A stretch of DNA of 42,854 nucleotides, taken from Rhodothermaceae bacterium Tc-Br11_B2g6_7 (GTDB taxonomy: Bacteria; Bacteroidota; Rhodothermia; Rhodothermales; Salinibacteraceae). Within the stretch, counting starts at the first letter, position 1; each line of letters begins with the position of its first letter. Made by a program: the position numbers and the translations under genes. The notes under the pieces are model-generated. The model was not told the DNA's origin. It did not search any database and worked only from the letters and a program-made list of their open reading frames with translations. Shown in pieces: positions 17,359 through 25,391 of the stretch. The DNA lies in assembly GCA_001564055.1 (NCBI GenBank), contig LKNB01000024.1:1-42854 (forward strand), read 5' to 3'.

Positions 17359-18303
17359 ATGCCTCAGTCTCAGTACGCCCGCCTAAAGTATATTATCTAT
17401 CGGCTGCTTGCTCCGCCTGCTGCAGAGGCGGCAGACCGGACGCAGCCGATGCGCACGCGCGAGCCCCCCTGGCTCGATCGATGGAGCACCCGGGTCGATG
17501 TAGGCATCATGTTGCTTATCGTCCTCAGCGTGATCGCCGTCATCCTTGAGTCCGTATCTACCATTTCGGAGCGGTACGGCAGCGCGCTTTTTGCCTTTGA
17601 GGCTTTCGCGGTGTTCGTCTTCACCGTGGAGTACCTCGGACGGCTGTGGACGTGCACACTGGATAAAAAACTCACTGGCGGGATGCGTGGGCGTCTGCGC
17701 TGGGCCCGAAGTCCACTGGCCCTCATCGACTTGCTGGCCATCCTTCCGTTTTATCTTCCGTTCCTTGGCGTGGACGCACGCTTTCTCCGCATCCTGCGGT
17801 TGCTCCGCATTTTGCGCCTGGTCAAGCTGCAGCGCTACTTCCACTCGCTCATGCTGTTCGGCCGGGTATGGAAAACGCGGCGCCATGAGATTCTGATGAC
17901 GACGGTGCTGATGTTTTTCATCCTGCTCATCGCATCGTCGCTCATGTACTATGCGGAGCGTGCGGACCAGCCGGAGGCTTTCGGGAGCATCCCCCATGCT
18001 ATGTGGTGGGCCATTGCTACGCTTACCACTGTGGGGTACGGCGATGTGACGCCCATCACCGGGCTCGGCCGCATCATGGCCGCCGTTGTCGCGGTGGTGG
18101 GAATCGCGCTCTTTGCCCTGCCGACGGGTATTCTGGGATCAGGCTTCGTGGATGAGTTGGAGAGAGAAAAAGAGCGGAAGCGCCGGCAGGCACAGCAGCG
18201 GGAGGCCGCACAAGCCGCTCGAAATCCTGAGGTGCCATGTTGTCCGCACTGCGGAAAGTCGCTGCGCGTGCAGGTGGCCAAGGTGGCCAAAGATGGCGAC
18301 TGA
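17359..18303 (+). CDS. Voltage-gated-type potassium channel, six transmembrane segments
   Basis: A 314-residue inner-membrane ion channel subunit, expected to be a tetramer. Predicted segments are S1 ~46-66, S2 ~75-97, S3 ~119-137, S4 ~140-159 with Arg at every third position (RFLRILRLLRILRLVKLQRY), S5 ~177-197, the pore helix and selectivity filter TVGYGD at 224-229, and S6 ~237-260. The filter is canonical for K+. The C-terminal tail is a charged Arg/Glu/Lys/Gln coiled coil followed by a single CCPHC knuckle (294-298), which could bind metal in a tetramer. Start at ATG 17359 (leader CTTTCCGCGCC); an upstream extension would overlap the divergent DHH gene. The family is commonly annotated Ion_trans; no ligand-binding domain is seen. 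Confidence 0.93.
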   Translation: MPQSQYARLKYIIYRLLAPPAAEAADRTQPMRTREPPWLDRWSTRVDVGIMLLIVLSVIAVILESVSTISERYGSALFAFEAFAVFVFTVEYLGRLWTCTLDKKLTGGMRGRLRWARSPLALIDLLAILPFYLPFLGVDARFLRILRLLRILRLVKLQRYFHSLMLFGRVWKTRRHEILMTTVLMFFILLIASSLMYYAERADQPEAFGSIPHAMWWAIATLTTVGYGDVTPITGLGRIMAAVVAVVGIALFALPTGILGSGFVDELEREKERKRRQAQQREAAQAARNPEVPCCPHCGKSLRVQVAKVAKDGD

Positions 18304-18438
18304 AGGTGGGGGAAGGCAGCCCCTCCCGCTGCGCCAGTTTTCACTGAAAGCGCTTCCTGCGGGCTTCGAGATCGGCTCCAGCATGCCTACCTTTATACCA
18401 TACAATCACCCTACACTGGTATACCCTCTCCTTCTGCT

Positions 18439-19629
18439 ATGCGTACCGTATATATCGTTTCTGCCGTTCGCACCCCCATCGGGCGTTTCGGTGGTGCTCT
18501 GAAAGACCATTCACCCGTAGACCTCGCCGCTCACGCGATGCAAGGCAGCCTCGAAGCGGCTGATGTAGATGGCGATGCGCTGGATTTTATCGCGTTTGGT
18601 AATGTGCTCCGCGCAGGGCACGGACAGCTGATCCCGCGGCAAGCTGCCATTCAGGCCGGCATCCCGAAGCACGTCGACGCTATGGCCATTGACATGGTAT
18701 GCTCGTCGGGCATGATGAGCGTGATGAATGCTGCCACCACCATTAAGGCCGGCGAGGCTGACTTGATGCTGGCCGGCGGCACGGAGTCGATGTCGCAAGC
18801 GGGTTTCTACCTGACGCACGGCGCTCGCTGGGGCTACAAGTTCATCATGGGCGAGCGGGAGCACGTGCACGACATCATGTACCGCGACGGGCTCTCCGAT
18901 CCAATGAGCGGCGAAGCGATGGGCGAGCAAACGGAGCGCTTGGCCGCCGAGCACGGCATCACACGGGAGGAGCTGGACGAAATTGCGGCCGCCTCCCATA
19001 CGCGGGCTGCAACAGCTGCCGAAGCGGGGCACTTTGCCGATGAGATCGTGCCCATCGAATACCGCAGCCGCCGAGAGACCAAAACCCTCGCGCATGACGA
19101 AGGCGTCCGGCCTGACACCACCAAGGACTCGCTGAGCGGCCTGCGGACGGCCTTTCAGAAGGACGGTGTGCTGACGGCAGGCAACAGCAGCCAGATCAGC
19201 GATGGCGCGTCGGCGCTCGTGCTGGCCAGCGAAGAGGCCGTCAAGGCTCATGGGCTCACGCCCCTTGCCACCGTGCAGGCCAGCAGCTGGTCAGCCGGCG
19301 AGCCCTGGCGCTTCCCCGAGGCTCCGATCCCTGCGCTGGAGAAGGTGCTGGAAAAGACCGGCCGCTCGATTGAAGACTTCGATCTGTTCGAGAATAACGA
19401 AGCGTTTGCCATCAACAGCATCTTGCTGCATCGGATGAAGAACGTGCCGTACGACAAGCTCAACATCCACGGTGGCGCGGTAGCCTTGGGCCACCCGATT
19501 GGCTGCTCGGGCGCCCGGATCCTCACGACGCTCATCCATGCGCTCCGCAACCACGACGGGCAGCACGGCCTGGCCTCCATCTGCCACGGCACGGGCGGAG
19601 GGACGGCCATCGCGGTCGATCTCGCATAA
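18439..19629 (+). CDS. Thiolase (acetyl-CoA C-acetyltransferase type)
   Basis: A 396-residue cytosolic thiolase catalysing acetoacetyl-CoA formation or thiolytic cleavage. The two-domain fold begins VYIVSAVRTPIGRFGGAL. Catalytic residues are present: nucleophile Cys88 in MVCSSGM, His352 in GHPIGCSG and Cys382 in ICHGTGGG. The NNEAFA segment is where most thiolases have NEAFA. Length is normal. It is 5 kb from fadI, on the opposite strand, and monocistronic with a very strong terminator, so it probably serves acetyl-CoA/acetoacetyl-CoA exchange rather than the fad operon directly (inference). A TAccTTTA element at 18388-18395, five of six consensus positions, is a possible -7 box. The leader is CCTCTCCTTCTGCT. 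Biosynthetic versus degradative role is unclear. Confidence 0.93.
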   Translation: MRTVYIVSAVRTPIGRFGGALKDHSPVDLAAHAMQGSLEAADVDGDALDFIAFGNVLRAGHGQLIPRQAAIQAGIPKHVDAMAIDMVCSSGMMSVMNAATTIKAGEADLMLAGGTESMSQAGFYLTHGARWGYKFIMGEREHVHDIMYRDGLSDPMSGEAMGEQTERLAAEHGITREELDEIAAASHTRAATAAEAGHFADEIVPIEYRSRRETKTLAHDEGVRPDTTKDSLSGLRTAFQKDGVLTAGNSSQISDGASALVLASEEAVKAHGLTPLATVQASSWSAGEPWRFPEAPIPALEKVLEKTGRSIEDFDLFENNEAFAINSILLHRMKNVPYDKLNIHGGAVALGHPIGCSGARILTTLIHALRNHDGQHGLASICHGTGGGTAIAVDLA

Positions 19630-19671
19630 AACGGGAGCAAGACGACCAGGGGCAGGCGCCCCGTGACGTAT

Positions 19672-19715
19672 GGGCTGCGCACGAGAGGGGAGGCCTCTCG
19701 TGCGCAGCCCGTTTT
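19672..19715 (+). terminator. Rho-independent terminator after the thiolase gene
   Basis: A perfect 17-bp stem (left arm 19672-19688, right arm 19694-19710) with a 5-nt GGAGG loop is followed by GTTTTATG. The stem is unusually long and GC-rich, and lies 43 nt past the stop. Confidence 0.9.
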
Positions 19716-19826
19716 ATGTTCTCCCGCCACCCATGAACGGTTGGGTAGGCGCATAGAACAATCCGTTGGCTACAAGCTTACCGTCACGAGCCCCACGCTT
19801 ACTATGCGCTATCCCGTCGATGCGTT

Positions 19827-20429
19827 ATGACTCCGTTGCCATCCTCGTTCTATGCCCGCCCTGCCACTGAGGTGGCCCCCGACCTGATCGGGAAGTTGCT
19901 GGTCCATGAGCACCCCGAGGGCCGCCTGGTCGGGCGAGTGGTGGAGACGGAGGCGTACACGCTGCACGATCCGGCGTGCCACGCGTGGGGACTGCTGGAT
20001 CAGGAGACGGGTGAGGTCCGGACGGAGGGGCGCGGTTATGCCCTGTTTGGCCCGCCGGGCGAAGCCTACGTCTATTTGTGTTACGGCACGCACTGGCTCC
20101 TGAACGCCGTAACGGCGCCGGAGGGGCAGTGCGGAGCGGCGCTTATCCGGGCAGTGGAGCCGCTGGAGGGTGTCGAGCAGATGCGCCCGCGTCGCCCAGC
20201 GGCCCGCCGTGACCGCGACCTCACCAATGGGCCGGGCAAGCTCATGGAGGCGTTTGCCATCGGGGAAGCCCACCATGGGCAGATGCTGACGGCCCCGCCG
20301 GTGTACTTTGCTGGCGACCCCAGCGGCCCTGCACTTTCGGTCAGCACCTCACCCCGCATCGGCATCTCGCGGGGCACCGAGCGGCCCTGGCGATGGTTTG
20401 TGCAAGGGAGTCCGTTTGTGTCGCGCTGA
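19827..20429 (+). CDS. DNA-3-methyladenine glycosylase, AAG/MPG family
   Basis: A 200-residue monofunctional base-excision glycosylase that removes 3-methyladenine, hypoxanthine and related damaged purines. It matches the mammalian-type AAG family (Pur_DNA_glyco): SFYARPATEVAPDLIGKLLV at the N-terminus, GRVVETEAY with the catalytic Glu, GPPGEAYVYLCYGTHWLLN, GAALIRAVEP, then LTNGPGKLMEAF and the C-terminal SPRIGISRGTERPWRWFV. All expected blocks are present and the length is normal. It stands alone after the thiolase terminator and converges with fadJ, with only 32 bp between stops. Confidence 0.95.
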   Translation: MTPLPSSFYARPATEVAPDLIGKLLVHEHPEGRLVGRVVETEAYTLHDPACHAWGLLDQETGEVRTEGRGYALFGPPGEAYVYLCYGTHWLLNAVTAPEGQCGAALIRAVEPLEGVEQMRPRRPAARRDRDLTNGPGKLMEAFAIGEAHHGQMLTAPPVYFAGDPSGPALSVSTSPRIGISRGTERPWRWFVQGSPFVSR

Positions 20430-20461
20430 TGGGGCGCCGTGCCGGCGACGGGCAGTCCGCT

Positions 20462-22618
20462 CTATCCGTGGTAGGTGGTGTCGTTCTCCGCATGTGTCCG
20501 TAGGCTGTCGGCTGGCGTGAAGCGCGGTCCATACTGTCGCGTCAGTTGCTTGAGGCGGCCCACGATAGAGGCGGCGCCCGTCTGATCGACGTAGCGGAAC
20601 GGCCCACCTTGAAACGGCGGATAGCCCAGGCCAAAGACGGCGCCGAGGTCGCCGTCGGTAGCGCTCTGCAAGATCCCTTCGTCCAGGCAGCGCACCGCCT
20701 GGTTGACCATCATCAGCGCAAGGCGCTCCTGCACCATGCTGGGGGCCAGCGACGTGGAGCCGCGCCCGGGCACATGCTGATAAATGTCCTTGTTGGGCTC
20801 GTCCTTCTCCAGCTTCGTGCCTTCCCCCGCGTACGTGTAAAACCCTTTCTTGGTCTTTTGCCCGGCGAGCCCCCGATCGGCCAGGCGTTTAGCCGTGTGG
20901 CTGATCGAGAAGTGATCGTCCAGCATGCGCTCCTCCATCACCTCCGTAATCTTGGCGCCCACGTCAATGCCTACCAGGTCAAAGAGCTCAAACGGCCCCA
21001 TGGGAAAGCCGAACTGCTCCATGGCGTCGTCGACTTCGGTAAACGAGGCGCCTTCCTCCAGCAGCAGGAGGGCTTCATTCATGTAGAGGGCCAGGATGCG
21101 GGTGGTGTAGAAGCCTGGGCCATCGTTCACGACGATGACCGTCTTGCCCTGCTTCAGCCCGGCCGCATACGCCGTGGCGAGCGTGGCCTGGTTGGTGTGC
21201 TCGGTGGTGATGATCTCCAGCAGCGGCATCTTGGGCACGGGGGAGAAGTAGTGCATCCCGATAAAGCGCTCGGGGTGCTGTGCCTCCTCGGCGATCTCCG
21301 CGATCGGCAGGGCGGAGGTGTTCGAGGCAATCACGCAGTCCGGCCGCACCACCGCCTCCACGTCACTCAGGACGGCGCGCTTCAGCTCCAGGTTTTCAGG
21401 CACGGCCTCAATGACCACATCGGCCGACGCGAGCGCCTCGTAGTCGCCAATGGGCCGTACCCGCTCGAGGACCACGTCGCGCTCAAAGGTCGACCGGATC
21501 CCCTTCGATACCTCCTTCGACAGGCTTTTCCAGATTTGCTCTCGTCCCGTGGCGGCCTGTGTAAAGTCCTGATCCTTCAACTGCACGTCGATGCCATTGG
21601 CCGCCGAGATTTGCGCAATGCCAGCGCCCATCAGGCCGGCACCCAGCATCCCGAGGGTGCGAACCGGCAGCGCATCCGCCGCGTGCGGGTTTTTGTCGCC
21701 TTGCTGTTTGGCGAAGAACAGGCTCACGAGGGCCTTGGACTCCGGCGTAAACACCAGCTCGCTGAAAAGCTCGGCCTCGCGCTGAAGCCCGGCCTCAAGG
21801 CCCTCCTCCATGCCCGTCTTCACGCACGCTACGATACGGGCTGGTGCCGGGTAGTTGCCTTTGCCTTCCTGCTCGGCCCGCTCCAGGGCTTTGTCATACA
21901 CAATTTTCCGGCTGTACGGATTGCTTTCCAGGAGTCGCTCGGTGAGCGACCGTGGCTGGCGCTCGGGCGAGAGCGTCCCATCGGCTAACTGCCGGGCGGC
22001 CGTGACCGCCGCGCGGTGCAGCCCCGGAGGATGGATCAGCGCGTCAACGAGCCCGATGCGCTTGGCCTTCCGGGGATACACGTTTTTGCCCGTGAGCATC
22101 ATCTGAAACGCCTGCTGCAGGCCTACCAAGCGCGGCAGGTACTGCGTGCCCCCGCCGCCCGGTAGCAGCCCAAGCTGCACTTCGGGCAGGGCCATTTTCG
22201 TTTTGTCGTGCGTCGATGCGATCCGGTAGGTGCAGCCAAGCGTCATCTCCAACCCGCCGCCCATCGCGGCCCCGTTGATGGCGGCTACCGTCGGCTTCGT
22301 GGAGTGCTGCACGCGGTCGATCAGGGCATGGGCGCGGCGAATGACGGCTTCCACGTCGGCCGGGGTGTCGAAGCCCCGCAACATATCGAGGTCGGCGCCG
22401 GCGATGAAGCTGTCGTCTTTTCCGCTGATAAACACCACCGCGCGGACATCGGCGCGCCCCTCCACCACATCGATAGCGGCTTCGAGGGCGTCCAGCGTTT
22501 CTTCAGAAATCGTGTTGACCCGTTGGTCGGCCTGGTCAATCCAGATGGTCGCAACGCCGTCGTCCACTTCGAGGTGGAGCTGAGCAGGATCGAGCGCAGG
22601 AGGGGCGGAGGTAGGCAT
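20462..22618 (-). CDS. fadJ: Fatty-acid oxidation complex alpha subunit: enoyl-CoA hydratase/3-hydroxyacyl-CoA dehydrogenase
   Basis: A 718-residue multifunctional enzyme for the second and third steps of beta-oxidation. The N-terminal crotonase domain (~1-190) has GADLDMLRGF (oxyanion loop), GAAMGGGLEMTLGC and LPEVQLGLLPGGGG, which supply both catalytic Glu residues. The NAD-binding 3-hydroxyacyl-CoA dehydrogenase domain begins at TLGMLGAGLMGAGIAQ and carries the catalytic His in GMHYFSPVPKMPLLEII; the C-terminal dimerisation domain and its repeat end near the stop. I prefer ATG 22618; an in-frame TTG at 22633 would add five residues. The leader reads CGACCTCCCC. It lies 44 bp after fadI in the same direction. 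The fadJ/fadB distinction is by partner type and is only moderately firm. Confidence 0.93.
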   Translation of the reverse strand: MPTSAPPALDPAQLHLEVDDGVATIWIDQADQRVNTISEETLDALEAAIDVVEGRADVRAVVFISGKDDSFIAGADLDMLRGFDTPADVEAVIRRAHALIDRVQHSTKPTVAAINGAAMGGGLEMTLGCTYRIASTHDKTKMALPEVQLGLLPGGGGTQYLPRLVGLQQAFQMMLTGKNVYPRKAKRIGLVDALIHPPGLHRAAVTAARQLADGTLSPERQPRSLTERLLESNPYSRKIVYDKALERAEQEGKGNYPAPARIVACVKTGMEEGLEAGLQREAELFSELVFTPESKALVSLFFAKQQGDKNPHAADALPVRTLGMLGAGLMGAGIAQISAANGIDVQLKDQDFTQAATGREQIWKSLSKEVSKGIRSTFERDVVLERVRPIGDYEALASADVVIEAVPENLELKRAVLSDVEAVVRPDCVIASNTSALPIAEIAEEAQHPERFIGMHYFSPVPKMPLLEIITTEHTNQATLATAYAAGLKQGKTVIVVNDGPGFYTTRILALYMNEALLLLEEGASFTEVDDAMEQFGFPMGPFELFDLVGIDVGAKITEVMEERMLDDHFSISHTAKRLADRGLAGQKTKKGFYTYAGEGTKLEKDEPNKDIYQHVPGRGSTSLAPSMVQERLALMMVNQAVRCLDEGILQSATDGDLGAVFGLGYPPFQGGPFRYVDQTGAASIVGRLKQLTRQYGPRFTPADSLRTHAENDTTYHG

Positions 22619-22662
22619 GGGGAGGTCGGGCAAGAAGGTGGGCTATCGAGAGGGGGGAAGCA

Positions 22663-23961
22663 TTAGGCGCGTTCTACAAGCAAGGCGTGGCCCTGTCCGC
22701 CCGCCGCACATGCCGCGACGAGGGCCCAGTGGCCATCCTCCTCGTGCAGACGGTTGGCGGCCGTGGTGACGAGGCGGGCGCCGGTGGCGCCAAACGGATG
22801 GCCCAGCGAGACGGAGCCGCCCCGCAGGTTCAGCCTGTCCATGGGGATGGCCCCTACAGCGGAGGCCCGGTTCAGGCCACGGGACGCAAAGTCGTCGGAG
22901 TCCAGCGCTGCCAGCACAGCGAGCACCTGCCCGGCAAAAGCCTCATGGAGCTCAAACACGTCGATGTCGTCCAGCGTGAGGCCGGCCGTATCGAGAAGTT
23001 GCGGGATCGCATAGGCCGGACCCAGCAATAGTTCGGCGCCGGGGTCCTGCGCTACATACGTGTAGTCGCGGAGGTAGGCGCGCGGCGTGTGTCCTTCGGC
23101 CTCCGCACGGTCAGCCGACATCAGCAGGGTTGCTGACGCGCCATCGGTAAGGGGCGAGCTATTGCCCGCCGTCACCGTGCCGAAGGGCTTCACAAAGACC
23201 GGAGAGAGGCTGGCAAGCTTATCCAGCGTGCTGTCGCCGCGCACGGTGTTGTCTTCGGTAATGGGGTCGAACGATGGCGGCACGCTGGAGGGCACCAGTT
23301 CTTTGGCCAGCCGCCCATCGTCTTGCGCGGCGGCCGCCCGCTTGTGGGTCAGCAGCGCATATTCATCCTGCGCTTCCCGCGAGACCCCAAACATGGCCGC
23401 GAGCTTATCGGCGCTCTCACCCATCACCTCGCCGGTGGAGAACTCCGCAATGGAGGGCGCCTCAGGAAGTACGTCGCTGGGGGACAGCCCCCGCAGCAGC
23501 TTCAGATAGTCGGCCGGTGACTTCGCCTTTTGCGCTTTGAAGAGCCGCTTGCGCACGCTGCGCTTGACGCGGATGGGGGGATCGGAGAGGGTTTCGGTGC
23601 CACCGGCGACCACAACGTCCGCAAGGCCGCCGCGGATCAGGTCGACGCCAGAGGTCACCGCCTGGTTGCTGGAGATGCAGGCCATGGTGACCGTAAAGGC
23701 AGGCACGTGGTTGGGGATGCCCGCAGCCAGGGACGCCTCACGGGCCACGTTGCTCGTTTCCACATCTTGGATGACACAACCCATGATGACCCGCTCCACC
23801 TCGGCTGGATTCAGCCCCGTGCGGTGGAGCAAGCCCTTCAGGACCATGCGGCCCATGTCGTACGCGGTGAGGTCAGTATAGCCGGTACCGGAGCGCTGAA
23901 ACGGAAGGCGGCAGCCGTCGACAAGCACAGCGGCCCGGCCATTAGCGGAAGATGCAGCCAT
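22663..23961 (-). CDS. fadI: 3-ketoacyl-CoA thiolase, beta subunit of the fatty-acid oxidation complex
   Basis: A 432-residue thiolase that cleaves 3-ketoacyl-CoA in the last step of beta-oxidation and should pair with the alpha subunit encoded next. It begins AAVLVDGCRLPFQRSG. The nucleophile is Cys95 in TMACISSNQA, followed by the long loop typical of FadI/trifunctional beta subunits (KRSVRKRLFKAQKAKSPADY). His is in LGHPFGATG and the second Cys in CAAGGQGHALL. The loop and length favour FadI over FadA. Start at ATG 23961, which gives MAASSANGRA; the upstream open stretch includes a palindromic operator candidate and is unlikely to be translated. The leader is CCCTCCTTCCCG. Confidence 0.93.
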   Translation of the reverse strand: MAASSANGRAAVLVDGCRLPFQRSGTGYTDLTAYDMGRMVLKGLLHRTGLNPAEVERVIMGCVIQDVETSNVAREASLAAGIPNHVPAFTVTMACISSNQAVTSGVDLIRGGLADVVVAGGTETLSDPPIRVKRSVRKRLFKAQKAKSPADYLKLLRGLSPSDVLPEAPSIAEFSTGEVMGESADKLAAMFGVSREAQDEYALLTHKRAAAAQDDGRLAKELVPSSVPPSFDPITEDNTVRGDSTLDKLASLSPVFVKPFGTVTAGNSSPLTDGASATLLMSADRAEAEGHTPRAYLRDYTYVAQDPGAELLLGPAYAIPQLLDTAGLTLDDIDVFELHEAFAGQVLAVLAALDSDDFASRGLNRASAVGAIPMDRLNLRGGSVSLGHPFGATGARLVTTAANRLHEEDGHWALVAACAAGGQGHALLVERA

Positions 23962-23992
23962 CGGGAAGGAGGGAGCGTTTGTGGGATGCTGG

Positions 23993-24008
23993 ACGGTGTT
24001 AACACCGT
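23993..24008. promoter_or_regulatory. Perfect 16-bp palindrome, candidate operator of the fad operon
   Basis: ACGGTGTTAACACCGT reads the same on both strands and lies 31-47 nt upstream of the fadI ATG, in the region shared with the divergent SatD-like gene. Its size and symmetry fit a TetR- or GntR-type dimer site such as those of fatty-acid regulators. No regulator gene is in the window, so the cognate protein is unknown. Confidence 0.5.
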
Positions 24009-24230
24009 TAACTACCCATCGTTCTGTGAACAACGCGGGGACGTACGTGCAGCCCAGCAGGGAGGCCGTTACGGCGGGACCGGGCAGGGGTTGATCTCCA
24101 GAATTGCGTTCCGTACACTGTAAGTTAATATACGCTGCTATTGCTAATGTAAGCTGATAAGGGCTTACGGTCGGCGTTGCCGTGCGCGCTGCAGGCCTGC
24201 TTTTCCTTAACCGATACGGAGGTCCCTTGG

Positions 24231-24926
24231 ATGGTAGCCGTTGCCACCGGTGATATCGTAAACTCCTCGCAGCTGGCGGAGCCGGTGCGGGCCGCGCTGC
24301 CGGACACGCTTCGGGATGCCTATGCCACCGCTACAGAGGGGCTGTCGCGGGAGGACGTTTCGGAGCTGGCTCTTGTGAGTGGCGACGGCTGGCAGTGCCT
24401 TTTTCATACGCCCGAGCAGGCGCTGGCGCGGGTGCTGCAGCTTGCCGCCCAACTACAGGTGGAGGGGCTGGCGACGCGGATGGCCCTCGCGCTGGGCACG
24501 GTAGACCGGCTGCGGCCAGACCTTAACGCCAGCGACGGACCTGCGCTACGTCGCTCCGGACGCGGACTGCAGCACCTGCGGGCCGACCAGCGCTTCGCCC
24601 TTCTGCTCCCTGATGGTGTGCCTGTCGCCTCGACCGTCGCCGCCGGCGCTATCGCCGAGCTCTGCGATGCACGGCTGCAGGCCTGGACGCCCGCTCAGGC
24701 GCAGGCCATCGCCGGTATGCTCCGTGGATGGGCTGGCGAGCCCGTTCGTACGCAGGCGGAGGTGGCGGAGGCGTGGGCGCCTGAGCCCATCACCCGGCAG
24801 ACGGTAAACCGGCATCTGCACCGCGCAGGCTGGCCCCGCCTGGAGCGTACGCTCCATCGGTTCTCCGCGCTTGTAGAGGCGCTGCCTGCCCCTTTTTCGG
24901 AACCCAATACCGAGGCGTCGGCATGA
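24231..24926 (+). CDS. SatD-like protein with C-terminal helix-turn-helix
   Basis: A 231-residue cytosolic protein starting MVAVATGDIVNSS, the hallmark N-terminus of the SatD family (nucleotide-cyclase-like fold with an early Asp). Later LALVSGDGWQCLF and ALALGTVDRL fit the same core. The C-terminus (~170-215) looks like a helix-turn-helix (TQAEVAEAW...ITRQTVNRHLHRAGW). SatD proteins were first tied to acid/stress loci in streptococci, but the biochemical role is unknown. The start is set by a clear Shine-Dalgarno (GGAGG, 8-nt spacing), rare in this window. The stop overlaps the next gene's ATG in an ATGA, implying translational coupling to the DUF3307-like membrane protein. Confidence 0.75.
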   Translation: MVAVATGDIVNSSQLAEPVRAALPDTLRDAYATATEGLSREDVSELALVSGDGWQCLFHTPEQALARVLQLAAQLQVEGLATRMALALGTVDRLRPDLNASDGPALRRSGRGLQHLRADQRFALLLPDGVPVASTVAAGAIAELCDARLQAWTPAQAQAIAGMLRGWAGEPVRTQAEVAEAWAPEPITRQTVNRHLHRAGWPRLERTLHRFSALVEALPAPFSEPNTEASA

Positions 24927-25291
24927 TGACTTTTCTGCTTATCACTGTCGCAGGGCTGGGGGCGCTGCTGGTGGTTGGGGCCGGTAGCCCGATCGTTGCG
25001 CGCCTGGTGCAGCGCTACACCGAACAGATCGATGTAAATGCCGGATTGGAGGGGGGCGGGCAGGCGATTGGCTACGCCGAGCGGCTGCTGATTTACGTGT
25101 TTGTGCTGGCCGATGCCCCCACGGCCATAGGCTTTCTGGTGACGGCGAAGTCGATCTTTCGCTTTGGCGACGTCACCGGCAAAGACAAACGCAAGCTGGC
25201 AGAGTACATCATCATCGGCACGTTGACGAGCTTTGCCTATGCCGTAACAGCCTCCTACGGCATTCGGCTACTGTTGCGCCTCATTGGGTAG
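24923..25291 (+). CDS. Short membrane protein resembling the C-terminal part of DUF3307
   Basis: A 122-residue protein with three predicted membrane segments (~4-26, ~52-74, ~94-118). The middle and end (GQAIGYAERLLIYVFVL, AIGFLVTAKSIFRFGD, AEYIIIGTLTSFAYAV) match my recollection of the C-terminal half of DUF3307 proteins, which usually also have an N-terminal membrane half. That half is missing here. DUF3307 genes commonly sit beside SatD genes, which is the case here with a 4-nt ATGA overlap, so the two probably act together at the inner membrane. The function is unknown. A second ATG directly follows the first, so the start is uncertain by one codon. Confidence 0.75.
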   Translation: MMTFLLITVAGLGALLVVGAGSPIVARLVQRYTEQIDVNAGLEGGGQAIGYAERLLIYVFVLADAPTAIGFLVTAKSIFRFGDVTGKDKRKLAEYIIIGTLTSFAYAVTASYGIRLLLRLIG

Positions 25292-25391
25292 AAGCACGCC
25301 TGTGCCGATGTCGCAATACCCTGCAGCGCGGGGAGACTACGGCGCAGCCACGCGTTTGGCTCTCCCTTTTTAATCAACCGTTTTGTTTCTG

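Noticed and set aside
20546-21988. 480-codon plus-strand open frame opposite fadJ
   Set aside because: fadJ has both enzyme domains with catalytic residues; the other frame is its shadow.
24125-24307. 60-codon minus-strand frame overlapping the SatD-like start
   Set aside because: Lies over a gene with a good Shine-Dalgarno and SatD motif; no own signal.
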